64,000 nucleotides of DNA from Deinococcus hopiensis KR-140 (GTDB lineage: Bacteria; Deinococcota; Deinococci; Deinococcales; Deinococcaceae), in assembly GCF_900176165.1 (NCBI RefSeq), contig NZ_FWWU01000008.1, forward strand, positions 186,001-250,000, in the 5' to 3' direction. The position numbers and the translations under genes are program-made. Numbering within the stretch: the stretch's first letter is position 1; every line of letters starts with the position of its first letter. The notes under the pieces are model-generated. The model was not told the origin of the DNA. It made no database searches and was given only the letters and a program-made list of their open reading frames with translations. Positions 34,203 to 43,145 of the stretch are shown in pieces.

Positions 34203-34869
34203 GTGACCTCCAGGGGGGTCCGCCCTGGCGTGGGAGCGTGGCGCTGAACCACTCGTCCTGTCCGTCTGGCGGCTCGGGATCGTTCGGGTCGTTGCCGTCC
34301 AGGTAGATGTACGCGTACAGCTTCCCGGCCGCCGCGAGGTCCACCAGGGAGATCCGGAGCTGAAAGGCGTTCAGGCCCAGTTCCGGCGTGCGTTCCGCAA
34401 GGGCGAGGCGGTTGAATTCCGTCTTTGGTTGCGCCTGCAGGACTTCGAGCAGGCGGGTGCCGATCTCGTCATCGGCGCGGTAGGCCGCGTGCGCGTAGGC
34501 GGGGAAATACCCAGGGTCCTGGAATTTGCGGAGGAGGCCGTCACGCACCGCCTGACGGATGCACTCACGGGCATGGTGCTTTTCCACGCCAGAGGCGGTG
34601 GTCATCTGACCCACGCCGTACTCCTTGGTGCGGTCCATATCGGCGATCCAGGTGGTGAACTGCTCGTAGGACGGGGGCGGGTCAGACACGGGGAAAGCTC
34701 CTTTCCGGCAATGTGGGCAAGCCTCGCCCACCCACCCGAGGGCGGACGCGATGAGGTCCAGGGCAACGCTGGTCGGTGGGCGAGGGCGGGGAAACCCCGA
34801 GGTCCAGAACTGCGGCTCAGCCTGGTGGCCGCGCGTGCAGGTCAGGACGGCGCGGATGCTGGAGGGCAT
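34114..34869 (-). CDS. Phage cluster protein with zinc-ribbon-like start
   Basis: 251 aa from ATG 34869. Cys pairs in the N-terminus (CTRG, ACPHCRKG) could bind zinc. Then helical domains: SYEQFTTWIADMDRTKEYGV, RECIRQAVRDGLLRKFQ and FQLRISLVDLAAAGKLYAY resemble winged-helix segments. Possible DNA-binding or replication-accessory role. The C-terminus overlaps the next gene by 89 nt and looks out of frame after EWFSATLPRQG, hinting at a frameshift near the end. Confidence 0.6.
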   Translation of the reverse strand: MPSSIRAVLTCTRGHQAEPQFWTSGFPRPRPPTSVALDLIASALGWVGEACPHCRKGAFPVSDPPPSYEQFTTWIADMDRTKEYGVGQMTTASGVEKHHARECIRQAVRDGLLRKFQDPGYFPAYAHAAYRADDEIGTRLLEVLQAQPKTEFNRLALAERTPELGLNAFQLRISLVDLAAAGKLYAYIYLDGNDPNDPEPPDGQDEWFSATLPRQGGPPWRSHEPVRSCPARPLRGAALHRDGRAGRHRRQ

Positions 34870-34879
34870 GGTCAGGGCC

Positions 34880-35085
34880 TCAAAGCAGTGGTTCCTGGCT
34901 GTGGCTTGCGCTCGGCCTCGGCTTGCTTGGCGTCTCGAGCTACAGGTTGGCGCTGCGCCACTCCCACCCGCCTGGTACCGGAAGATCGCCACTGGGTCAC
35001 CGGTGGGAACCAGCCCGGCTTCTTTCAGGCGCGTCTTCGTGGCGAGGTGAGCGGGAACCTTGCGGTGTACAGGCAGGTGGGGCAT
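34880..35085 (-). pseudogene. Frameshifted small protein
   Basis: ATG 35085 reads VPAHLATKTRLKEAGLVPTG and DPVAIFRYQ, then another frame continues GVAQRQPVARDAKQAEAER to a stop near 34880. Same pattern as the gene at 36425-36637 (PADLASARQLEAEGLKP). Broken copy. Confidence 0.5.
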
Positions 35086-35319
35086 GCCGGGACCTCCAAG
35101 AAGAAGCCCGCCTCGGCGCGGGTGGCCGGTGCGGGCGGGGGGAAACGCTCGGCTTTAACCGAGAGGCTGGAGGTGGTGTTCCACCACACCGTCCCGAAGA
35201 GGTACGACACGCATGGTCAGAAAGTCCTGACCGTCAAGGTAACGACCCACGGGGAGCCTGGATTTGGCTGAGCAGGTAGAATAGGGCGAATTACAGCGAA
35301 CATAAGAGGCTTTAGGAAT

Positions 35320-35814
35320 ATGACCTTTCCCGATCTTCCTGACTTTTCGAAGTCCCAGTGGAACACGCCCTATCTCAAAATTTCTCTTCAGTTTCTTGCG
35401 TTAACAGCGTCCGAGCGAAGGAATTACCTCCCATACACTTTTGACGGCCGCACCACACTGGATAATGGCTATCTCATCGAGTGTGATGATCCGATGGAGT
35501 TGATGCTGTTATACTTGCGAGAAGTCACTTTTTTGCCAGAGTTGTGGGAACATGATCCAGAGTTTACGCTCCTTAGTCTTTCACCCAGAGACCGTATAGA
35601 CAAAGTCATAACGTTGATCGCTGATTTGCAAAATAGACTTGAAGGCCTTACGGAGCTTGATCTTCAAGCAAATATTGGTGAATGTCAGGAACAAGCGACG
35701 ACTGTCCTGACTTTGCTGGGGTGGCCCATCGCTGCGCCCGAGACGCCTGCCACAGAAATTCTCGATACGTATACGTATGGAGGCTTCTCTAAGGCCGCTC
35801 GTCCTGTTTTTTGA
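35320..35814 (+). CDS. Unknown protein inserted in the phage cluster
   Basis: 164 aa, ATG 35320 with AGGAA close upstream. Lower GC than its neighbours and on the opposite strand. Acidic helical protein (LKISLQFLALTASERRNYLP, DPMELMLLYLREVTFLPELWE, IDKVITLIADLQNRLEGLTEL). No signal peptide. Looks like cargo (a moron-type gene) gained by transfer. No function recognised. Confidence 0.7.
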   Translation: MTFPDLPDFSKSQWNTPYLKISLQFLALTASERRNYLPYTFDGRTTLDNGYLIECDDPMELMLLYLREVTFLPELWEHDPEFTLLSLSPRDRIDKVITLIADLQNRLEGLTELDLQANIGECQEQATTVLTLLGWPIAAPETPATEILDTYTYGGFSKAARPVF

Positions 35815-35864
35815 GATATAACCTTGTGCTCAAAAGACCTTGTCAAACGTCGGGAGCCTGGACA

Positions 35865-36428
35865 TCAGATCGTCACCCGCTCCAGGGATTCCTCCTGGGA
35901 GAGAGGCTTCTTCGCCGGTTTTGAGAGCGTCCAGCGCTTCGGCTTCCACTCCTGCCACTTCTCGGGCACAGGCGCGTGCACCACGGCGACATGCTCGGCC
36001 AGCAGGATGCCCTTCCCAACCTTCAGGAGTCGCCCGGTCACCTGCACCTACAAGGCACTGGCGTCCAGTCTCAGAACCTCGCTGCTCGCCTGCATCGCCA
36101 CCACGAACGGCGCCGTGTTCGCCACAGCCGGGCAGACCTCCACACGGATGAACCCTTCGCCCCGGTCGAGCTTGATGAGCCTGCCGGTCACCGTGAAGCG
36201 GCTGCCGTTCGGGGTTCTTGCTGACCGGAAGGCCCCTTTCCGGGTCATTAGGGCGGCGAGCGTACCGTCTGGGTTGGTGCGCGGGTAGCTGGTGACGGTC
36301 ACGCGCTCTGGGTGCCCGGGCTTCCAGTTGGTACGGACGCGGACACCGTTCACACGCACGCCGTGCTCGTACGGAATGGCCCAGCCCGTGAAGGTGAGAG
36401 TGGCGGAGTGCGGAAGAGCTGGGATCAC
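35865..36428 (-). pseudogene. Phage cluster protein split by an amber codon
   Basis: GTG 36428 overlaps the upstream stop as GTGA. Reads 126 codons (ATLTFTGWAIPYEHGVRVNG, SRFTVTGRLIKLDRGEGFI, SSEVLRLDASAL), meets TAG at 36048, and in the same frame continues VQVTGRLLKVGKGILLAEHV to 35865. The VTGRLxKxxxG strand occurs on both sides of the stop, so the full protein had two similar beta (OB-like) units. Either nonsense-inactivated, or the shorter form is enough. Confidence 0.6.
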
Positions 36429-36637
36429 GAGGCCTCGGACTTCTGCTCGACTGGGACGCACTCGGAGCGCTCGTAGAGGGCACAGGTGCCTTCCAGGTTC
36501 TTGCCCTTGTATTTGAAGAGGGCGGCGGGGAGCTGGTCTTGTGCAGGTTTGAGGCCTTCAGCCTCCAGCTGCCTGGCGCTGGCGAGGTCTGCGGGGTGGG
36601 TGTCCTTGTAGGTGGGGATGTCGCGTTTCTTGCCCAT
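36425..36637 (-). CDS. Small conserved phage cluster protein
   Basis: 70 aa. ATG 36637 with AGGAG 8 nt upstream. Reads MGKKRDIPTYKDTHPADLAS, ARQLEAEGLKPAQ and LFKYKGKNLEGTCALYER, related to the broken gene at 34880-35085. A GC hairpin (36652-36675) lies just before its ribosome site. Confidence 0.65.
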   Translation of the reverse strand: MGKKRDIPTYKDTHPADLASARQLEAEGLKPAQDQLPAALFKYKGKNLEGTCALYERSECVPVEQKSEAS

Positions 36638-36688
36638 GTGATGTGCTCCTGCCAGGCCCGCTCCAGCGGGCCTGGGCGGGGTTGGGGT

Positions 36689-36952
36689 TCAGGTCGGCGC
36701 CTGAACTGGGAGAGGGCCGTAATACCCAAAAGCACGCGCTGCACGGCGGTCCGCGTCCATGATCTCCGCTCCCGAATCCATCGGGGAAACGTACAGGATG
36801 TCCTCGTGCAACGCCATTCTCAGATTTCCCTCTGGAACTGTCCAGAGCGTCAATGGGCGCGCGGCCGGCGTGGGGTCTGGATCGTCCGGTGAGGTCACCC
36901 AGGCGGCCACAGACCCCGCCTTGATCCACTGAATGTTGTTCGCGTCCGCCAT
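36689..36952 (-). CDS. Phage cluster hypothetical protein
   Basis: 87 aa from ATG 36952 (GAGGGCGAG just upstream; a longer start at 36994 is open). Begins MADANNIQWIKAGSVAAWV, beta-type, acidic, no membrane segment. Unknown role. Confidence 0.6.
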   Translation of the reverse strand: MADANNIQWIKAGSVAAWVTSPDDPDPTPAARPLTLWTVPEGNLRMALHEDILYVSPMDSGAEIMDADRRAARAFGYYGPLPVQAPT

Positions 36953-37015
36953 CTCGCCCTCAGTGTGCCGTGCTGGACGCGAAAACGGATCCATGAAGGG
37001 GAGGGCGGTCCTGCA

Positions 37016-37477
37016 TCAGTGGACCCGCCGGTAATCCTTCATCAGCAGGAACGACGCGAGCTTCTCACCGGTGTGCAGTTCGACCTCCGGACCGTCGAAC
37101 GCGACGACCGTGACGACGCGGTCCCCGTGGTGCTTGTGCGCCCACCGGCTATCCACCTCGATGGAGACTGGCGGGGGCGGTTCCACAATTTGAGCCGTCG
37201 GTTGATTCGGGGACTGGGTGCTGCTGACCGGCGCCTGTCCCGTGATCATTTCCAGGGTCAGCGTCTCACCGATCAGGCGGTCGAGGCCCAGCTGCGTGAG
37301 CACTTCGAAGCCACGCCCCTTGGTATCCAGCGGCATGTCCTGCCGCGCGGCGTCCACGGCCTGCTGAATCTCAGCGTCAGTGAGGCGGGTGAACAACTCT
37401 CTGGGAATCCGGGAGGGGGTGGTCTTGGCGAGCTGCACCTGGAGTTCGGGAAGGCGGCTCTTGTTGCTGCAGAACAT
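37016..37477 (-). CDS. Phage cluster hypothetical protein, possibly truncated
   Basis: 153 aa from ATG 37477 (TTG 37489 also open). Helical front (RIPRELFTRLTDAEIQQAVD, GFEVLTQLGLDRLIGETLTL), proline linker, and a small beta end (DRVVTVVAFDGPEVELHTGE). It is the most upstream gene of this minus-strand run and has no visible promoter, so its 5' end may be lost. Confidence 0.55.
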   Translation of the reverse strand: MFCSNKSRLPELQVQLAKTTPSRIPRELFTRLTDAEIQQAVDAARQDMPLDTKGRGFEVLTQLGLDRLIGETLTLEMITGQAPVSSTQSPNQPTAQIVEPPPPVSIEVDSRWAHKHHGDRVVTVVAFDGPEVELHTGEKLASFLLMKDYRRVH

Positions 37478-37489
37478 CAGCGCCCGCAA

Positions 37490-37999
37490 AGCCGGCGCTT
37501 GCCAAAGTGCACCACCTGGACAGCCGGCGCTGGGCAGCGTCCGGACTTGCCCTCTACGGTGTTCGCGCCCTGTACCGCGCCCTCACCTGGGCTGGGGCCG
37601 TGAATTCGAACCCCACCCTGAGCGTGCCTCCTGACTCCACATCTGCAAGCGTGTCATTCCCCGCACCCATTACGTCGCATGCCTCCCATTGACCGCTTCA
37701 CCACATCCCCCTCCTTTACCCCTCAGAACCTGCTGGAGGCCCCTTCCTGGCCTTCCTGTGAGCAAGTGATTTTTGCCGCGTCTGGGACGGCGTTTTGCCT
37801 ACCTTGTTTTCGGCCATGGCAAAGAAGACCATTCTCCTTCTGCTGTGGGACAAAAGAAGGTTCGGGAAAGGTGCCCCGCTTCCTGTCAACCTCGGGAGAG
37901 GTCACGATCTGGCGAGTTTCTGGGGGATGGTCAAGCCTTGGGGAGGTTTACCAATAAGTGCCCTTATTGATAAAATCACAGCAAGATGGAGGACAGGCC
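37490..37999. other. Region upstream of the recombinase
   Basis: About 500 bases without a supported gene. Just before the recombinase is AATAAGtgccCTTATT (37953-37968), a small palindrome in otherwise GC-rich DNA; it could be operator or attachment-site material. Confidence 0.4.
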
Positions 38000-39013
38000 A
38001 TGACGCTCGCGCAGTACAACGCAGACCTCCACCACCGGACCAGCAGCTGGTCCAACCTCCACCGTGACGAGCGGCGACGCCGGGCCGTGAAGGCCTGCGC
38101 CGAAAAAGATGCAGAAGTGTTGTGGGAGATCGTCGAGTGGTACCTCACCCAGCACGCTCAAGCTGGGCTGCTCGTCAGTCCACATACCCAGCTGAGTTAC
38201 CGCACAGGCACCAGGCAGCTGGTTGCCTTCATGGCTGAGCACGCCTGGAATGTCCTGTCCCCGGAACGCGAGGACGTGCAGGGGTATGTCAACACCCTGC
38301 TCGCTTCTGGCAAAAGCATCGCCACTGTCCAGGCCCGCGCCGCCGCGGGGCGTACCCTCTACGCCGCCCTGCGCGAGGTCGACGCGACAAAGGCCGTTCC
38401 CTTCGAAGGACTTCGCGTGCCCAAAGACCGCCGGCACCCGCTGGAGAAGAATGCACCGTACCCGAGGCGACGGATGGAGGACGTCCTGGAGAAAGCGCGC
38501 GACCAGGTGGGCCGTGATCCGAAACGTGCGGCGCGCCACCTGGAAGTGTGGGCGCTGCTGCTCCTCCTGGCCCACACGGGGTTGCGGATCGATGAGGCGT
38601 TGTCCCTCGGATGGCGTGACGTCCACCTGGACGAGGATGATGCCCGGTTGGTGGTCCGGTCCGGCAAGGGGCGCAAATCGCGCGAAGTACCGGTCTCACC
38701 GCGTCTCGCTGCAGCCCTCATCCGCTTCCAGGCCTTGCCGAGATCCAAGCGGCACGTGGGTGACCAGCTCTTCCCATACCGGACCTGGCGAGGGGCGGCC
38801 TACCATGTCAAGCCCTTATTCCAGCGTGAGGACGGCAGCAACGACTTCCGGGGCTTTCACGCCATACGCAAGTTCATGGGTTCACGTCTGTATGACACCC
38901 TTGGCGACTTCACGGCTGTCGCGGAGGTGTTGGGACATGCCAGCGTCGACACCACGCGAGGCTACGTTCGAGTGGGGGTGAACCGGGCAAAGAAAGCCGT
39001 CGCGGACTGGTGA
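38000..39013 (+). CDS. Tyrosine recombinase/integrase
   Basis: 337 aa. ATG 38000 with GGAGGA 6 nt upstream; a longer open start at 37958 lacks one. N-terminal SAM-like core-binding domain (YRTGTRQLVAFMAEHAWNVL, VQGYVNTLLASGKSIATVQA), then the catalytic domain with all expected residues: R196 (HTGLRIDEAL), K223 (SGKGRKSREV), H287 and R290 (FHAIRK), H313 (VLGHASVDTT) and Tyr322 (RGYVRV). Should be active in site-specific recombination. An inactive relative lies at 15300-15994. May serve plasmid dimer resolution or integration of the phage-like segment. Confidence 0.93.
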   Translation: MTLAQYNADLHHRTSSWSNLHRDERRRRAVKACAEKDAEVLWEIVEWYLTQHAQAGLLVSPHTQLSYRTGTRQLVAFMAEHAWNVLSPEREDVQGYVNTLLASGKSIATVQARAAAGRTLYAALREVDATKAVPFEGLRVPKDRRHPLEKNAPYPRRRMEDVLEKARDQVGRDPKRAARHLEVWALLLLLAHTGLRIDEALSLGWRDVHLDEDDARLVVRSGKGRKSREVPVSPRLAAALIRFQALPRSKRHVGDQLFPYRTWRGAAYHVKPLFQREDGSNDFRGFHAIRKFMGSRLYDTLGDFTAVAEVLGHASVDTTRGYVRVGVNRAKKAVADW

Positions 39014-39164
39014 ACATCCTGCTCTCCTTCACTTGCCACTTCTGCTCAGCAGGACGCGGTTCTACCGGCCTGTCATCGGCGGCAGGAGCGGCGCAGGGCG
39101 TTGCCATTGAGCGTCCGTGATCTCTTTTCGGCACGGGGCTGCTTAGCGGGGGGCCTGAACTTGG

Positions 39165-39347
39165 GAGAGCAAGTAGAGTAGGGGCATCTCCGACGACGCC
39201 TGCCCGAACTGCAACAAATTTGAAACTTAGGTGGCTAAAATGCTCGCTAAGCTACTGGAAATCAGAGCGCGTCTGGGGGTGAACAGCCCAACCTCGAATC
39301 AATCTCCAAGCCAGGACAAGCCGTGGACGCCGAAGAGAGAAAAGCGC
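39165..39347 (+). pseudogene. IS66 transposase 5' remnant
   Basis: In frame from 39186: a start codon decayed to ATC, six nt after TAGAGT, then DDACPNCNKFET, a TAG (39228), and VAKMLAKLLEIRARLGVNSP, SNQSPSQDKPWTPKREKR. This matches the N-terminus of IS66-type transposases (compare TCPNCERL and PPSQDQAWKKKPKSER at 42795). It runs straight into the next gene. Confidence 0.7.
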
Positions 39348-39773
39348 GTGACAAGACTAATGTGTTGCTTGATAACAGTCCTTACCGTAGGTATGTATTC
39401 ATGTACCAAGGCTAGCGGGCCAATGAAACAGTCTGATGTTCCTGGTACCTTCATTAGCGGGTTTGTATCTAGCTCAAGTAAATACGATAGCTTCGATAGG
39501 CCTATGAGTGAAACTATCACTTTCAATGTTGATGGAACAGTAGATTATGCTCTTCAAGGAGAAGAAAGGAGTCATTCTCAAAAGGCAAATTGGGTTTTCT
39601 GCGCCGACTGCTACAAAGATGATTATGGAAAACAGTCTACGATTAATCTAGACATAGAGCTAAGCTTAGGCACTTGGCAAGTCAAAGACAGGTTTGTTCT
39701 TTTTGCCGTTGATAAGAATACGCTGTGCTATGATGTCATAGAAGAGTCAATATGCCTGCACCGACAAAAATAA
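39348..39773 (+). CDS. Small lipoprotein of unknown function
   Basis: 141 aa from GTG 39348. Signal segment MTRLMCCLITVLTVGMYSC with a lipobox-like end, so Cys19 is the likely lipid site. The mature part is a beta-rich single domain (TITFNVDGTVDYALQGEE, KANWVFCADCYKDDYGK, LGTWQVKDRFVLFAVDKN), like small lipocalin-type or META-type folds, but not assigned. Clearly AT-richer than the flanks. The open frame continues upstream into IS66 remnant text, which I exclude. Confidence 0.65.
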   Translation: MTRLMCCLITVLTVGMYSCTKASGPMKQSDVPGTFISGFVSSSSKYDSFDRPMSETITFNVDGTVDYALQGEERSHSQKANWVFCADCYKDDYGKQSTINLDIELSLGTWQVKDRFVLFAVDKNTLCYDVIEESICLHRQK

Positions 39774-39870
39774 ACTGATTGAGTAGTCTTTAGAATGAGC
39801 AACGGCAACTATTCAGCGCAAGAGTTGCCCAACACAGTATTTACGACCTTGTAATGATAACTGAGGAGAA

Positions 39871-40038
39871 ATGCCCGGCTATTTTATTTTTTCCTTACTA
39901 CTAATCGCTCTTCTTATATTCTTTGGCGTTATTGCTACTTACATCATACCGAGGCGCTACTGGTTTTGGCTGTTAATAATTGCATGTCCAATCTTAATAT
40001 TCTGTCCTGTCGCATGGGCAATATTGCAAGATCGTTGA
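39871..40038 (+). CDS. Small two-helix membrane protein
   Basis: 55 aa. ATG 39871 with a good GAGGAG site. Two hydrophobic helices (IFSLLLIALLIFFGVIATYI and FWLLIIACPILIFC) separated by PRRYW, ending AILQDR. Too short for most gene finders. AT-rich cassette member. A hairpin (CCGTAA / TTACGG, 40056-40078) follows. Confidence 0.65.
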   Translation: MPGYFIFSLLLIALLIFFGVIATYIIPRRYWFWLLIIACPILIFCPVAWAILQDR

Positions 40039-40126
40039 GTTCGGGTAAAAGGATACCGTAAACAATATTTGCTTACGGCCACATACGATGAGAGATAATC
40101 CTCGAGATCGTCTCTTTTTCATTTAC

Positions 40127-40426
40127 TCACATTCTCGCTGAATTCAAGACGACGTACGTCCAAAATATAATGTATGACGTTAGAATCACGAAGTTAAAAA
40201 CAGTCCAAGATTTGCTTCTTATAATCATATTTATAATTAGGAATAAGATTTGGAATAGGAACGAAGCCAGCATGATACTAATACTTAGATTGGGATCAAT
40301 ATCCATCATAAATCCGAAATAAGATATATACAATACCAAAACAATAAAGTTAAGTAATAGGATAACGGATAATAGATTTACTGTACCCAGTAGTAAGGTG
40401 CGATGTGACTCATTCATAAGTAGCAT
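40127..40426 (-). CDS. Membrane protein in AT-rich cassette
   Basis: About 100 aa from ATG 40426 (or 40417). Three or four hydrophobic helices (LLSVILLLNFIVLVLYISYF, ISIMLASFLFQILFLIINMI, FNFVILTSYIIFWTYVVL). The frame is open to 40489, but that upstream part resembles the IS66 transposase C-terminus and is probably remnant DNA. Unknown function. Confidence 0.6.
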   Translation of the reverse strand: MLLMNESHRTLLLGTVNLLSVILLLNFIVLVLYISYFGFMMDIDPNLSISIMLASFLFQILFLIINMIIRSKSWTVFNFVILTSYIIFWTYVVLNSARM

Positions 40427-40513
40427 TTCAGCGCGAGAACGAGAGGTGAGGAAGAAGGACGTCGTTCCGGAAAAGTAACTACTCAGCACGAGTCAAAAGC
40501 TTTTATTAAGCAG

Positions 40514-41023
40514 CTATCCAGCTTCTTTAGATATCAGCCTTGTCAGATAAGATATGTCATTATAAGAGTTTATTATAAGTTCTTGATTGTGTTTGCTAAA
40601 TAGTGCTTGCTCTTTTATGTCTAAGATGTTGGACCCTCTCTTTTCTATGAATAATACATAATCAATTATCGTAATAATTGGAATACTAGGCTTGGTGAGG
40701 TTTTCCTCCAATGTCCACCTTGTATACCCTTGAAAATTTCGAACAACCCAACGGAGTTTCCTTAGAAATTCAACGTCATCATCATAAAGCCTAAAAGCTA
40801 TTATTGGAACGCTAGCTATACCGCCTGCGGCAGACATCTGATCATCTAGATTAGAAAATCTGTATGACCATTTAACTCTTCTGAGAGTATCAATAATTTG
40901 AACTACTTCGCTCTTGAATATGCCATTCATATTAAATCCTTGATCAGACGGAAGACTGGAAATCAAGCGAAAATGGCTAAGTTTAACATCAGTGTGGAAT
41001 AAATTCGTATTTGGTATAGCCAT
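40514..41023 (-). CDS. AT-rich cassette protein B
   Basis: 169 aa, ATG 41023, overlapping the upstream gene by 35 nt, so the two form one operon. Globular mixed alpha/beta (SEVVQIIDTLRRVKWSYRF, FRLYDDDVEFLRKLRWVVRN, NQELIINSYNDISYLTRLI). No signal peptide, no known motif. Base composition far below the window average: recently acquired. Confidence 0.65.
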   Translation of the reverse strand: MAIPNTNLFHTDVKLSHFRLISSLPSDQGFNMNGIFKSEVVQIIDTLRRVKWSYRFSNLDDQMSAAGGIASVPIIAFRLYDDDVEFLRKLRWVVRNFQGYTRWTLEENLTKPSIPIITIIDYVLFIEKRGSNILDIKEQALFSKHNQELIINSYNDISYLTRLISKEAG

Positions 41024-41426
41024 ACAAGCTATCTGTGTCGGGTACGGCCTCTAACTCCAAGATGGTCCCCTCATTGCGCTCGTACCTCACTATCAAGGCG
41101 AGTGCATTGTGGAGAAATTCTAGAACAGTGCTTTCAGACATTAGTAATTCTCCTTGTTCATCAAATTCGCTCGTTCTGAATAGGTAGTCCTCTCCTACTC
41201 TCCTGACACTTTCGCCGGAGTTGTTGGAAAAGACCCTTACTTCTCCGCGTTCAAAAATACTTATAAGATGATTTAGCGAAGAGGAATCTGAGCTCATATC
41301 TGTTGAATTAAGCCATCGCAGAAATATCCAGTATTCTTCATTGCCCGTGAAAACAAGCTCCTCAATTATGAGGTCCGCATCTCCTATTTTCACTGAGGAG
41401 AAATACCTACATAGACGTGGTTTCAT
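40989..41426 (-). CDS. AT-rich cassette protein A
   Basis: 145 aa, ATG 41426 after AAGGT. Acidic mixed alpha/beta protein (ADLIIEELVFTGNEEYWIF, STVLEFLHNALALIVRYERN). First gene of a two-gene operon with cassette protein B, transcribed away from an IS66 transposase that ends 14 nt upstream. An effector/immunity or defence role is possible but unsupported by motif. Confidence 0.65.
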   Translation of the reverse strand: MKPRLCRYFSSVKIGDADLIIEELVFTGNEEYWIFLRWLNSTDMSSDSSSLNHLISIFERGEVRVFSNNSGESVRRVGEDYLFRTSEFDEQGELLMSESTVLEFLHNALALIVRYERNEGTILELEAVPDTDSLYGYTKYEFIPH

Positions 41427-41439
41427 ACCTTGTAATAGA

Positions 41440-42795
41440 TCAGCATGAGAACCGAAGTCGAGGAAGAATGATGTTATTCTGGAAAATGCCTATCAAACCC
41501 TTGTAAATTGAGAGTTCTTGCTTCTGAAGTGTAGAGAGATAACTGCGGATGCGACAGAAGTTCTTCCCTCCCGCAGCAGAACGAAAGCCACCCGAGATCT
41601 TGCGCTTCACACACACCATCCGAATGTCTCGCTCAGCTTGATTATTGTCGAACGGGACATCGTCCTCGTGGAGGAAGCGCAACATCTTGTCCCGGTGCTT
41701 CTGACATCGAAGGGCGAGGTTGCGTCCAGTGGACTGCTTCACTCGTCCCCGCTGCTTCGGTACCGGCTCTGCTGCGGGGTTGAAAACTAACCCCGCTTCC
41801 ACGAGGGCATTAAAGCGAACCAGGAACGCGGCTTTCTCCGGTGGAGTTAGGGTGCCTGACTTGTGTTGATGGTAGACGCCTTGCATTGCGGCCCGCAGTT
41901 CTCCTGCCCAGTCTTGGTGCAACTGTTCGTGGAGGAAACGCAACTCCCGAAGCAGGTGGGCGTTACACAGCGCGTGTCGGGCAGAGAGTTGGAAGTACGT
42001 GAGCCAGGCATCATGCATCAACAGCCCGCGGTACTGGGGCAGGACCCCCATGGCTTGGATAGCAGCCGACCCGCGGTGCGGGTCGTGCCCATACAGAGTG
42101 AGTTGCTTGCTGCTGATGACATGCACCCAGGCGAGCTTGCCCTTCACCTTGCTGCCCGTCTCGTCCACATGGAGGACAGGTTCTTCGAGCAAGGCTTCTT
42201 TCAGGCCGGCCTCAAACCCAGCCAGTCGCTCTGTGGCGAGGTTGAGGTGCAGCGCGAGTGTCCCTTCACTGGGACGCTGACCGCACAGCGTCTCAAGCAC
42301 ATCGCCCACCCGCTTGAAGGGCAGGAACTGGGCGACATTCAGGTACACCGCCAGGCCTTGGAAGCGAGGGCCGTACTGCACCTGACCGCGCACGTCCGGT
42401 GGGAACGCCGCCTGTTGTCGGTGGTGACAGCGCGGGCACACCTTCACTTCGGCCTGGTACTCGGTCACGTGCAACTGGACTTCCGGCAGGTCCAAGACCT
42501 GCCGAGCCAGGAGGTCGTGCACTTCGACCTCGTCCCAATGCTGTCCACACGTACAGCTTCCCGTCACGGGGAGCACAACCACCTCGTCGGGCGAGGTGCT
42601 CATCTTCAAGGTGGTGCCAGGGTGTCCCACCTGACCACCAGAGGAGCGAACGCCAGAAAGGCGTTCGCTCTTGGGCTTCTTCTTCCAAGCCTGGTCCTGG
42701 CTGGGCGGCTGATGGGACGTCTCGCTGGTCCGTGCGACCTGCGCTTCCAACTCGCGGATGCGCGCTTGGAGTCGTTCGCAATTCGGGCAGGTCAC
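41440..42795 (-). CDS. IS66-family transposase (TnpC type)
   Basis: 451 aa from GTG 42795. Complete domain order: N-terminal leucine-zipper-like region with CPNC, zinc-finger (CTCGQHW, CPRCHHRQ), then the DDE core (PVLHVDETGSKVKGKLAWVH; LLMHDAWLTYF; FDNNQAERDIRMVCVKRKISGG) and C-terminal RIRSYLSTLQKQELSIYKGL. No tnpA or tnpB accessory genes are present. Extra partial copies of its ends lie on both sides (39165, 40440, 42792), so several IS66 copies once flanked this cassette. Confidence 0.92.
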   Translation of the reverse strand: MTCPNCERLQARIRELEAQVARTSETSHQPPSQDQAWKKKPKSERLSGVRSSGGQVGHPGTTLKMSTSPDEVVVLPVTGSCTCGQHWDEVEVHDLLARQVLDLPEVQLHVTEYQAEVKVCPRCHHRQQAAFPPDVRGQVQYGPRFQGLAVYLNVAQFLPFKRVGDVLETLCGQRPSEGTLALHLNLATERLAGFEAGLKEALLEEPVLHVDETGSKVKGKLAWVHVISSKQLTLYGHDPHRGSAAIQAMGVLPQYRGLLMHDAWLTYFQLSARHALCNAHLLRELRFLHEQLHQDWAGELRAAMQGVYHQHKSGTLTPPEKAAFLVRFNALVEAGLVFNPAAEPVPKQRGRVKQSTGRNLALRCQKHRDKMLRFLHEDDVPFDNNQAERDIRMVCVKRKISGGFRSAAGGKNFCRIRSYLSTLQKQELSIYKGLIGIFQNNIILPRLRFSC

Positions 42796-43026
42796 GTCTG
42801 AGATGGTTTCACGTTATCGCATCCCAACCGGGCGTGTAGGGGCTGCTGAATAGTCACCCGGAAAATACTAACCAACCCCCTGTAGGCGGGGAGGCCTTGC
42901 TTCTGAAGCGTCGAGAGATGACTCCGGATGCGGCAGAAGTTCTTCCCTCCCGCAGCAGAACGAAAGCCACCCGAGATCTTGCGCTTCACGCATACCATTC
43001 GAAGGTCTCGCTCGGCATGATTGTTT
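42792..43026 (-). pseudogene. IS66 transposase C-terminal fragment
   Basis: Only the last about 75 residues remain: HAERDLRMVCVKRKISGGFR, KNFCRIRSHLSTLQKQGLP. The 5' end is replaced by phage-type DNA at about 43026. Confidence 0.85.
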
Positions 43027-43145
43027 CGGAGGTGCTGGGCGTCGAGGTGACCAGCTTGGCTGCCCTGACCGCTGCGGACGCCGCCCTGGTCCGTGACTAC
43101 GCCTACGGGCAGTGGAGCCTCGTAGCTGGGGAGGTGGCGGCGTGA
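43017..43145 (+). pseudogene. Truncated phage-type gene end
   Basis: Reads VSEVLGVEVTSLAALTAADA, ALVRDYAYGQWSLVAGEV to a stop at 43143-43145. The beginning is lost in the IS66 fragment. The ending overlaps the next frame as GTGA, a normal phage gene junction. Confidence 0.5.
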
